Source of the DNA: Rhopalosiphum padi
Taxonomy: Eukaryota; Arthropoda; Insecta; Hemiptera; Aphididae
Direction: 5' to 3'
DNA length: 64,000 nt
Assembly: GCF_020882245.1 (NCBI RefSeq)
Contig: NC_083599.1
Location: 2,356,001 to 2,420,000, forward strand
Shown in pieces: positions 53,301 through 62,184 of the stretch. A model generated the notes under the pieces. That model saw only the letters and a program-made list of their open reading frames with translations, did no database searches and had not been told where the DNA came from. Position numbers and translations under genes: made by a program. Each line of letters begins with the position of its first letter. Positions within the stretch are counted from its first letter, which is position 1.

Positions 53301-53470
53301 TCATAATTTAATAAAGTTATTTCTTTTATGAATTTTACCTCAAGCCTGTTTTCTCTCCTGGCAAAACCAACGACGATCATCCCGCTGTCAACCAGTCGCC
53401 TACACGTAGCTGCTCCGATCCCAGACGACGCACCCGTAACCACGGCGACTTTTCCTACCCATTTATCCAT
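44395..53470 (-). CDS. DHRS11-like short-chain dehydrogenase/reductase, 6 exons, complete (255 aa)
   Basis: Classical SDR oxidoreductase using NAD(P)(H). Exons (minus, 5' to 3'): 53470-53339, 50356-50188, 46584-46461, 45038-44906, 44791-44669, 44481-44395; 768 nt, ATG to TAA, with consistent phases. Motifs in order: Rossmann TGASSGIG at residues 12-19, FARRENR after beta-2 (Arg-rich, suggesting NADP(H)), NNAG at 89-92, catalytic Ser142 (codon split by intron 3), YSATK with Tyr158 and Lys162, then SPGLVDTEM and a C-terminal SEILIRPTSE. Length and the ends match the DHRS11/farnesol-dehydrogenase-like group (ISPGLV, LRPT). The substrate (a steroid, farnesol or other carbonyl) cannot be read from sequence. 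Introns 1 and 2 (about 3.0 and 3.6 kb) carry several hAT elements. A shorter exon-5 donor at 44675 is possible, but the one after AAC (44669) keeps the family-typical VNVSEI. A possible poly-A signal lies at 44196-44201. Confidence 0.93.
45181..45245 (-). pseudogene. 5S rRNA-like pseudogene (first about 65 nt, diverged 3' half)
   Basis: Read on the minus strand from 45245, the sequence begins GCCAACGACCATACCAC and continues with GTTCTCGTCCGA about 15 nt later, the start and the internal-loop region of animal 5S rRNA at the expected spacing. The following part (helix III onward) is diverged, and weak similarity may continue to about 45130. It is a 5S pseudogene or the head of a 5S-derived SINE within intron 3 of the DHRS11-like gene. 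Not a functional rRNA gene. Confidence 0.7.
46818..47629 (-). mobile_element. Degenerate hAT element with transposase remnant (DHRS11-like intron 2)
   Basis: Left end CAGGGGTGCATTTAG followed by a GGGGCAACG/GGCGCCCCTACCCCCC block. The right side, 47590-47629, has GGGGGCAATTGCCCC and CCCCCCTA. The termini match only loosely, and no clean duplication is seen. On the minus strand, 47176-46985 reads TAGSTERSFSALKRVK, one stop, then NIKEERLNALAILNIENDI and FVAKQARKK, the C-terminal dimerisation domain of a ZMYM1-like hAT transposase. Confidence 0.65.
47861..49166 (-). mobile_element. hAT-type element of the AGGGCTCGGA family (DHRS11-like intron 2)
   Basis: Left end AGGGCTCGGATTTATATGTA and right end (inward) AGGGCTGGGATTTGTATGTA differ at only two of 20 positions. 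The interior has many ATATGTATTTATG-like tracts near both ends. A transposase remnant on the minus strand confirms hAT. Flanks are too AT-rich to define an 8-bp duplication with confidence. Confidence 0.75.
48066..48216 (-). pseudogene. hAT transposase dimerisation-domain remnant
   Basis: Read on the minus strand, about 48116-48205 gives CPMTSVEVERSFSRYKAFHD followed by QIEDL, the conserved hAT C-terminal block around the catalytic Glu. Upstream coding sequence is lost. Confidence 0.65.
51348..51474. repeat. Dispersed 127-bp repeat, copy 2 (DHRS11-like intron 1)
   Basis: Second copy of the 18899-19025 repeat with two substitutions. The sequences outside the two copies do not match, so the 127-bp block itself is the unit, or one end of a longer element. 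Confidence 0.8.
51909..52957. mobile_element. hAT-type non-autonomous element in DHRS11-like intron 1
   Basis: The left end CAGGGACGGATTGGG and right end (inward) TAGGCACGGATTGGG match at 13 of 15 positions. ATAATTCA flanks both sides (51901-51908 and 52958-52965), an exact 8-bp duplication. GC-rich subterminal blocks (GGCCCGGGAAAC and its like) sit at both ends, unlike the surrounding DNA. Length is 1049 bp. It retains a short N-terminal transposase fragment on the minus strand. Confidence 0.9.
52361..52453 (-). pseudogene. N-terminal fragment of ZMYM1-like hAT transposase (30 codons)
   Basis: The frame starts MSDSKHKGGVEKARAKNKK and continues LFLESSAKCPK before a TAA. The Lys-rich start followed by a CPK/CRK segment resembles the opening of insect MYM-type hAT transposases. 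Nothing coding follows, so only the start of the gene survives inside the 51909-52957 element. Confidence 0.5.
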
Positions 53471-53742
53471 TTTTGTTGAAATTGTATTTCAGCACTCCTC
53501 TATCACCGTGCGTCCACCGCATAAACTGATCGCTATTATAGTAATAAAATATTAGTGAGGCATTAATAATGCTAGTATAAATTGGTCGGGAGAACCTTGT
53601 TTCGATATAAGTTATCCAGAAAAGGTTTTTTTATCCTTATGGATAAGCTTTCCGTAGCTGGGGGTCAGAGCACTGTGTATGAGGGGGGTTTTATCATTAA
53701 TAAGACACGTTTGGTTTATAGATCTATATGATAATTATTATA

Positions 53743-54140
53743 GAGTAGAACCTCGATTAACCGCCTGTCTCGGGACCAGAGCTTTGACGGATAATCGAAA
53801 AGACGGTTAAGCGAGCAACACAATTTTTTTAAACATACATACATATTATTTATTATTATTTTTTAGTAATTATGATAAACTTAAAATATTTGCACACAAA
53901 GAGACTAAAAACGCGAACGGTCAAGCGAACGAACACACGTGTAATATAAAACTAACTGACTTTACAAAAACAAAATGCGATCACTATATCGAAATTATCT
54001 GTTTTTATCTCACCCATAAAAAATATATATATATACCTATCGCGTATCTAGTAGATATTGCCGGAAAGTTTCGGATTATTTACTGCAACGCCCAAGTAGT
54101 CCGTGCAAATGTGGCCTGACGGTTAATCGAGGTTCTACTG
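53743..54140. mobile_element. MITE with pogo/Tigger-like ends, TA duplication
   Basis: Left end GAGTAGAACCTCGATTAACCG and right end (inward) CAGTAGAACCTCGATTAACCG differ at one base of 21. TA flanks both sides. The CAGTAGAACCTCG-type end is typical of pogo/Tigger Tc1-mariner relatives. At 398 bp with no reading frame it is non-autonomous. It lies about 270 bp upstream of the DHRS11-like start codon and directly next to the signal-peptide-like frame at 54176. Confidence 0.88.
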
Positions 54141-54175
54141 TAGGTATTTAAAATAATACTTAACTGTTTTGGAAG

Positions 54176-54268
54176 ATGCGGCTGTTAATACGTGTGTTGT
54201 TGGGTTCGCTCGTGTTGATGGTTAGTGTCAAACTGTCTGCCGTGTGTCATTTTAATTATATTAAGTAA
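54176..54268 (+). CDS. Candidate secreted micropeptide or first exon encoding a signal peptide (30 codons)
   Basis: ATG to TAA, 30 residues. Two early arginines (MRLLIR) are followed by a hydrophobic stretch of about 12 residues and a plausible signal-peptidase site LSA-VC around residues 20-23, then a short polar tail. GC content is visibly higher than in the flanks. There is no strong GT donor inside the frame (GCC|GTGTGT is the best), so it is either a tiny secreted peptide, the first exon of a secreted protein whose later exons I could not find, or chance. It is not recognised as any family. Confidence 0.3.
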   Translation: MRLLIRVLLGSLVLMVSVKLSAVCHFNYIK

Positions 54269-54994
54269 TAATCTGAATACGTAATAAGTGTCGAGTGGGT
54301 ATATTTGGTATAAGTCAATCATACAGCGTGTTTATGGGATAATGTATATTATAGTGGGTAACAAATGTTACACTGGTTATAGATTCGTCTACCTATGCCT
54401 GACTCGGTAGTCGGTACTCGCAAAACAAAATAATGTTTAGTCACTCTGTAGTTCAAGCGTTCTATTATCAAATAGGTACGTCGTATCTACGCACTACATG
54501 TACGAGTGTTCGAAGAATTCCGTCGATTTCGATAATAATAAGTACATTGGTGGGATTATATTACATACCACCTACCAATGCTCACGAAAACAGTGAATAA
54601 TCTCATCTACTCTTTAAACTAAACTATGCGTTTAGGTATTGTCGAGTATCTATTTATGAAACATATTGTAATCGCTTAATTAAATGTTTGTGGTAATTGT
54701 GTACAATAATAATAATATACGTAGGAAACTCAGCTACCGTAGCTAGTATAATGCCAATAATATATATTTTTACAATCTTTGTGAATATTTACTATCATTC
54801 ATCAACCTAGGTTGGTAGCAACAAATTAAAGTTTGAAATACAACAATTCTTGTATTCATGCCATATAATTCAGAATTGTGTTGAGATTAAAACTTGGTTT
54901 TTTTATTTATTTATTTTTATCAAATCCGTTTAATACAAATTATGGACTATTTAATATATGTGTAAGAATAATATTTACTTTTTAGTATTAAGTA

Positions 54995-56238
54995 CAGTGG
55001 CGGATTAGGGGGCAGGCTAAAAGGCTATAGCCTAGGGCGGCATTTTTTTAGAATTAAGGGTTATTATTGACTTATGAGGAATATATTTTTTTTTATATAT
55101 TTGTTATATAAACACGAATAAAAATAATTTTAAAAAGTTATAACATATTAATATGTACATTGTATAATGCGTACCGAATAGGCTTTAGTAAGAATATTAC
55201 AATTATTATTACAATTTGAAAATATTTCATGTGTAATAAAATAATTACAGTTAGTTACTAGTTATTATTAATAAATATAATAATATGACGAAAATAGAGG
55301 TGACGATACTGAGCTCAATGGGAAGGACAACTTTAGAATCAATACATTTATGGTTATTCTTGATGCACTAGGAAATGAATTATTAAAACGACGCCAGGCG
55401 TATAATTCATTCTGTGAACCATTTTTTTTCTTAACAAGATTGTTTGAACTTAATCCGTGGGAAATAAAACAAAAATCAAACAACCTCTGGAAAATATACC
55501 AAACTGATTTTGACCGTGAAGATTTGCAAACCGAGTTATTACATTTAAAATAACATTTGATTATTAAATTTGGTCCAGAAACACTGTCTCCTTTAAAGTT
55601 AATACAATTTATTTATGAAAATGAACTTAAAATAGTTTATCCAAATGTTGAAATAGTTTTGAGAATTTTTGTTAGTACACCAGCAACTAATTGTTCGGCT
55701 GAAAGGTCATTTTCGTGCCTCAAAAGGATAAAAAATTACCAAAGATCGACAATGAGCCAACAAAGATTAAATGCTTTAGCAATATTGTGCATTGAAAACC
55801 AAATTACAGCAAATATAGAATACGAAGACATCATAAAATCCTTCGCAAAGCAAAAAAGCAGACGCAAAATATTGATATAATGTTTTAATTTATTTTAATA
55901 AATAACAATTATTTGTATAAATTATCTTCTTTGTAATTGTAAAAAAGAAAGTTTTCATTTAATTTAATTTTAATAAATGTTTTCAAAGATTTTATACCAA
56001 TTATTTTTAAATATTATTTATAGGTATATATGATAGCTATGTTTATGTGTTCAATGTTTTATTTTTAGAAGTTTTCTATTTTAAAGATTTAATATAGTTA
56101 ATTTTTTTTTGATAAAAAATTGAATACAATTTGAAGAGAAGGGTATAGACCAAATATTTTTGGTTCCTTAGTATAGCAATAGGGGGGGGGGGCAGAGTGA
56201 TTAAGCCTAGGGGTGTTAAAACGCTAAATCCGCCACTG
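54995..56238 (+). mobile_element. hAT element with perfect 8-bp target duplication
   Basis: Termini are CAGTGGCGGATT at both ends in inverted orientation, with further CCTAGG-containing similarity inside. ATTAAGTA flanks it on both sides (54987-54994 and 56239-56246), an exact 8-bp hAT duplication. Length is 1244 bp. It carries only the C-terminal part of a transposase and is probably non-autonomous. A run of G at 56182-56191 lies near the right end. Confidence 0.93.
55350..55880 (+). pseudogene. Remnant hAT transposase (ZMYM1-like C-terminus) with one in-frame stop
   Basis: Two open stretches, 55350-55553 and 55557-55880, are in the same frame and separated by a single TAA at 55551-55553. 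The second holds the hAT dimerisation domain: TPATNCSAERSFSCLKRIKNYQRSTMSQQRLNALAIL, where the Glu of SAERSFS is the third catalytic acid. Upstream catalytic Asp residues and the TTF/BED finger are absent. This is the usual C-terminus of zinc finger MYM-type protein 1-like hAT transposases in insect genomes. Confidence 0.85.
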
Positions 56239-56430
56239 ATTAAGTACTCGTATTTAGGTTTTTAAAATAAGTTATGGCCAGCATGCAGGTAAATTAAATC
56301 GTGTATATGTGGAATTAACTTTAATGAATATTAGAGCTTTTTATGAAATAAATATTTATTTTCTGGGTGGTTTTTATAGTTTTATTAAAAGAAAACCACT
56401 ACTTACCTACAACTTTTTATTATGAAAATA

Positions 56431-57104
56431 TAATGAACTTCCATAATTAATTTAAGCTCATAGTTCATAAACAATATAAAACATGCTTTAAAATGTTAAT
56501 TTTAGCTCATATTTAAAATATATATTATTAATTACTTATAAAACACTCATTTCTTAGGTTAGTTTCATGAAACCCTTACGATTAGATTAAGTAACTGATT
56601 TTCAATTGCCATAACTAACGTCCGTAAAATTCATTTAAGCTCATACTTAATAAACTCTATAAAACACGCTTTCCTATGTCAATTTTAACGCATATTTAAA
56701 ATTTTTATTATTAATTACTTATAAAACACCGTATTCATAAGTAAGTATCCTACCATTTTATATTTCATAATGAACTTCCATAATTCATTTAAGCTCATAG
56801 TTCATAAACAATATAAAACATGCTTTAAAATGTTAATTTTAGCTCATATTTAAAATATATATTATTAATTACTTATAAAACACTCATTTCTTAGGTTAGT
56901 TTCATGAAACCCTTACGATTAGATTAAGTAACTGATTTTCAATTGCCATAACTAACGTCCGTAAAATTCATTTAAGCTCATACTTAATAAACTCTATAAA
57001 ACACGCTTTCCTATGTCAATTTTAACACATATTTAAAATTTTTATTATTAATTACTTATAAAACACCGTATTCATAAGTAAGTATCCTACCATTTTATAT
57101 TTTC
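56431..57104. repeat. Tandem duplication of a 337-bp unit, itself a dimer of related monomers
   Basis: Unit 1 (56431-56767) and unit 2 (56768-57104) are nearly identical; I see only two base differences. Within each unit, TTTAAGCTCATA, CTATAAAACA.GCTT, TTATTAATTACTTATAAAACAC occur twice, offset 183 and then 154 bp (56451, 56634, 56788, 56971). The structure is therefore A-B-A-B, with A and B well diverged. This is a short higher-order satellite-like repeat. No coding content. Confidence 0.88.
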
Positions 57105-57239
57105 ATATATGATTTTAGTCATAGTACTATAGTTATTTTATTTTTTTAATTACTACGAACCATAATAATTTGTGACGATCCAAATTAACGTCATTTTCAC
57201 CCTATAATTTCGGTCTTAGGGTTGATAAAAATTTTCCAA

Positions 57240-58160
57240 CGGTAAAATATGAGTAAGAATACCATTCCGAACATTTAAAAAAAAAAATCAAGTCGATATG
57301 TGCAATATTAAAGAAAATAGGTTTTCATTGATTTTTATTGAAGTCCAGCTAGGCACTTACGCATAGCTGTGAATACGTTGTTTTTTAACTCTGCGCACAA
57401 AATGTAGTAGAAAAACTGTATTTCTCAACAAAACTCTATACAATTATATTTTTCTGATAGATAATATCACACTGAATCTTTATATATACTAAACTTACCT
57501 TAACTTCAAATATTTTCGCAGAAATCACATTTTGAACGTAAATATTTGACATATTTTCATCGTTTTAGAGGGTTATTTTTTGTTTGACCATAAGCCTATC
57601 AAACTTTTATTTCTTACCTAAACTTTATGAAGTTGTATTTTTCTGATAGACCAGGTCATGACGGTTAAGAAAATATAACTTTTGTCATAGTACGAAAGAT
57701 ATTTTTTTTCTAAATTACTTCGAAAAAATGTATATTGTGATAATCCAAAATATCGTAATTACAGTGGTTTCTATTTTGAACATAAGTCTATTTACCCTTT
57801 AATTTTTACCCAAACTATGAAATTATATTTTTCTGATAGACCATTTTATGACGAATAAATACATATGATTTTTGTTCTCATTTTTTGAACATAATAAAAC
57901 AGTAGATTTTACAAATATCCCATAGGGATAAAAACTCGCTCTAAAAACTTAAATATTTTTCCCAAGTCTATGATGTTATTTTTTCCTGATAGATCGAATT
58001 AGAACGAAAATTATTATGTGCAATGGTGTGAAAATTACGATATTTTGGTTGGTCTTAAAAAATATTTTTTCGTTGTAATTCGAAAAATAAAATAAATATA
58101 GTACAATGACGAATTTTATATTATTTTTCCGTCATAATTATTGGTCTATCAGAAAATCTT
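57240..58160. repeat. Decayed tandem array, period about 190 bp
   Basis: TTTTTCTGATAGA recurs near 57450, 57645, 57832 and (TTTTTCCTGATAGA) 57983, each preceded by a CCTAAACTTTATGAAGT-like block and followed by a GACGGTTAA/GACGAATAA-like block, with GAC(C)ATAAG.CTAT before. An inverted copy (GGTCTATCAGAAAA) occurs at 58142. About four diverged units. Function unknown. Confidence 0.6.
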
Positions 58161-58225
58161 TATCCAATCTTTTTTGATAATTTAATAATCAGCTAAATTA
58201 TCGGAAATAGGGAATTCCCAACAAC

Positions 58226-61200
58226 CAGTGTTGGGATTAGATAACTAATAATTTATCTAGTTAAAGATAAAAATAAAGATAGTTATACTAAAATTTATCT
58301 AGATAAAGATACAAATTAATATATTTTTATCTAGATAAATATCAGATAATTTCATGTTTAATTTTACAAATATTTAGTGACAGGTATTAATTAAAAAAAT
58401 ATACATATCTAATTAAAAAAACACATTAAAAATAAACATAAAATAAAATAGTTTATTTTTTATATAAATTTTATAAGAACATGTTATAAAAGTAATTCTC
58501 TGACTTGATAAATAAATAATAATAGTACAAAAAATAATAATAAATGTCTATATTTTTGTTTTAACTTATTTAAAACATTTTGAAAATAAACAAAATAAAA
58601 TAGTTTATTTTTTAAATAAACTTCACAAGAATATATTATAAAAGTCATTCTCTGACTTGATAAATAAATAATAATAGTACAAAAAAAACTAATATTTGAA
58701 AAAAAAACAATAAATGCTTTTAAAATTATATACCTAGTTCAAACCATATTTGATCTACAGCATAAAATCATATCAAACGTTTTATCATTTAACCTATTAC
58801 GCCTAGGTGTTAAAACTTGAATTGCCTTACTAAATAATCTCTCAACTGGTGCCGAGGAGGGAATTGTAGTGTTATATTTGAGGAATACCTCTTTAATAAT
58901 AGGGTATTGGTTTAAAATATCTAAGTCTTTTTTATTTGAGCTTAAGAAAGATATTCCTTGTAAATTGGCATAATTTAATGTTTTTGTTTCTGAATCTGTG
59001 TTATTAATACTAATGTTATTTGTTGAAGTTGAACAGATATTGCTATAAAATTCATGATCACTAGTATCAGAATCTATTTCTTCATTTTCAATAACTGAGT
59101 TCATAAAATGTTCGGAAGTTGCAGCCACCACACTGCACTCGTTTAAAAATAAGGTTTTACAAACATTCATAAATCTTACTGGTACCCAACTGAGTTTAAA
59201 TTTGGGGTGGCTTATGGAAGAAATAATGAATATTTTACTTTCTGGACTACTCAAATTGAATAAATAACTAAATCTAGTTTCTATGGATTTTATAATTATA
59301 AGACTTAATGGCTTACAATATTTCAGATTGGTAGATGCTATTAATAATCTCCTTAGTACAAGAATAGTTGGTGCTACATAGCCTAAAAAACTTCTATTTT
59401 CACCTTGTAATTTGTCCAATGATATAGCTAAGGGTTCCATGGTTTTGCTATATTCTTCTAAAAATACCCATTCATTTAATTTTAGTTTGGTTAAATGTAA
59501 ATCATCAAATAAATTAATAATTTTTGATTTGTATTTTAAGATTTTTAGTGATGCATCATACAATGAATTCCAGCGCGTTATTACAGGTACTGGAAATTTA
59601 CAACCACACATTTCGAGTACTTTGTCTGAAGCAACGGTGCTTCTGCTGATTAAATTCCAAAAACTATACAATTTTTTAAAAGTTGATTTAGAAACACATA
59701 AATAGTTAGTATCTGTGATTTTAGCAATGTCTACGGTTGCAATTAAATTTAATGTATGTGCACAACATTTTAAATGATTTGGTAAACAAAAAGAATCATC
59801 TGTATTCTGCAAATGATGTTGCTCTTTCTCTAAATTAATAAAAAGTTTATCTACATCCATTATTTCTAAATTATCTATTTCTAAATCTGAATTATCAGAA
59901 CCTGAATTATTTTCATTTAAGTCACCAATTTCTGAAATTGACTGAAATGATGAGCCTATTGAAAATGTTCTAAAAGACTTGTCAAAGTTACTAGCGTTAT
60001 CTGTCACTATATGTGTAATTTTAGAATAATGGATTCTGTAATTTTGTGTTATTTCTGTCATAACTTCAGCGATATTTAAGTAATTGTGACTTCCTTTGAT
60101 TCTTTTGCAGCCTAAGACATATGATTTACGCAGATATGACTCAGAATCAATAAAATGACAAGTCATTCCTAAAAATAAAAATAAAAACATTAATTACAGC
60201 TTTTCATTTCTCACTAAATTAATAGGTTTAAGTCGTGGTGGAACAGTGTGTTGGGCGAAGGAAACAAGCACCCACTCCATAGGTTATAATCAACTTAAGA
60301 TTAAGTATGTTTTTTATTTATTTTAATATTTGATATCAGTATTTGTTATAACTTTACTGTTTGGTATTTATTAATTGATTACAATGTTGTATTTAAAATA
60401 ACTGTATAAGTTATTTTTTAACACGCACACACAAACACCTATATTTTATTTTTTTTAAATATATGATTGATATTTGCCCCATCCATCAAATAAATTTGAA
60501 TCCGAACCTGGTTTAAATTGTAGTCTAAAATATTATTGTTAAAATCTGATAAATATCAGAAAAAATATCATGAAAAATTACTTATCATAAATCATAATTA
60601 TTTTAAAAAATATAGCAGACTTAATAAATTAATAATACATTAGGTAGACATTAAGTATACACTAATCAAATGACTGTAGAAACTTTATTTAACAAAACTA
60701 ACTAATTGATTTTTTTATATTTCAATAACCAATTTTATGGATCCATGAAATGTTTCTATAAATCTATTTAACAAACTAGTATAATTTTGATAATTTTAAT
60801 AATTTTAATAAATGTTATTAATTATTATACAATATTATTCCTATGGTAAATATTTAATGTAACATATAAATATATATTTATTAACATTAATTTAAAAAAA
60901 TGTATTTTCTAGTTAGATATACTCTATTTATTTATATGAGAAAATTTATATGTAACATATTTTTAGAAGGAAACTTCAAGTTTGTTAAATAAAGGTTTGA
61001 CTGCATATTGCAAAACTAATACAAATATCATACATACCCGTGTAACTTTTGTTATTGCCACTCCAAATATCAGCTGTTGTGCAGATATAATTTTGTTTTT
61101 CAATCACATCAGTTAGCATTAATACATATGCATTGTAATTTGTTGTTAGCTGTTTTGATATTTGTTTTCTATTTGGCAAAATTGTTTCATCATTTGATTG

Positions 61201-62184
61201 AGTGAGTCCTAGAATTAATTTGCGAAAACTTGGTTTTTCACAGGTTACAAGTGGACGCATCTCACTAACAATATACTCAAAAACCAATTCATTTATCTGT
61301 TAACACAAATTGTACAATTCAAATCAAATTAATTCAAAAAAATGTAAAGACTATATTATTTAGTTAAAGCTAAAGTTAAACAACATTAATATAGTTTTTT
61401 ATAACCTGTAATAGGTACATATGAATAATAATATACCTTATAACTATTTTCCAAAAATATGGACTGAAATGGTTAATTTAGTTGCCTACTTATCTAATAG
61501 AGTTATTTTTATTATTAATTTATTTAAATTTATTAATATTATGTTTTAATTACCTTTTGCTTTGAAATTTCCTTTGGATGTATATCGAATAATTTAGTTT
61601 GCTTGGTATTGATGTATTTATCTTTATCCATAAGATTATTTTTTCTAGATTCTTCAACTTTTGACATTATTGAAGCATGCTTATACTAAAATAGTTAATA
61701 AAATATTAATATCGTAAGTAAATTTTATTTATAATTATTAGTTATTATTAGGTTTTTAAAATTAAATAGATCATATACATACCTTGTAATGGCTAAGGAA
61801 ATTGCCACTTGAATTAATACTCACATTTACAATTTTTGAGCAATTTTGACATGATGCAGATAATTTATTTCCTTCTAAGGATATTATTTTATAAAATTCA
61901 TTAAATAAATACTTCAATTTTGAAGTATTTATCAGATTATCAGTAGATTCAGTTGTTCCAATTGTTTGAATACGTCTTGAATCATCTATTTTTTGAATTT
62001 TAGATGGCACATTTAAAACTTGCACAAACCGTTTCATAATTATTAAAACAAACGTAAATCGTAAAGGTATGAACTATATTACAGTTGCACTAAAATTTCA
62101 CCGATCAAGAATTACTGAGTATTGTGAACAGTGAGGACTGAGGAACTGAGGACATCTGATAATTGAGAACGTCCAGCAGCGATT
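58226..62184 (-). mobile_element. hAT element carrying the 691-aa transposase; right terminus not found
   Basis: The left end reads CAGTGTTGGGATTAG, a hAT-type terminus, followed by a subterminal zone rich in TTATCTAGATAAA-like palindromes (about 58250-58350) that may bind transposase. The expected mirror CCCAACACTG was not found between the start codon side (62037) and the next element at 62185, nor after 63778. The right edge given is therefore only where the next element begins; the terminus is either deleted or lies beyond the window if the second hAT inserted into this one. Confidence 0.6.
58739..62037 (-). CDS. hAT transposase, ZBED-like, 4 exons, complete (691 aa)
   Basis: hAT-superfamily transposase that reads through intact once spliced. 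Exons: 62037-61783, 61685-61554, 61296-61038, 60168-58739; GT-AG junctions, phases 0, 0 and 1, 2076 nt in total. Exon 1 ends with a BED-type finger completed by exon 2 (CxxC ... H ... KHA), for DNA binding. Exon 3 carries the first catalytic Asp in TTADIWSGNNKSYTG. Exon 4 carries the second Asp in HIVTDNASNF, then CCAHTLNL and TRWNSLYDA, and ends with the catalytic Glu region APVERLFS of the hAT dimerisation domain and PRRNRLND. A 40-residue Ser/Asn/Glu-rich insert lies around FRTFSIGSS to DVDKLF. Domesticated ZBED genes share this plan, but the left terminal sequence at 58226 argues for a transposon. Confidence 0.88.

Noticed and set aside
53328..53555. 75-codon plus frame
   Set aside because: Antisense to exon 1 of the DHRS11-like gene.
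59412..59705. 97-codon plus-strand frame
   Set aside because: Antisense to exon 4 of the hAT transposase.
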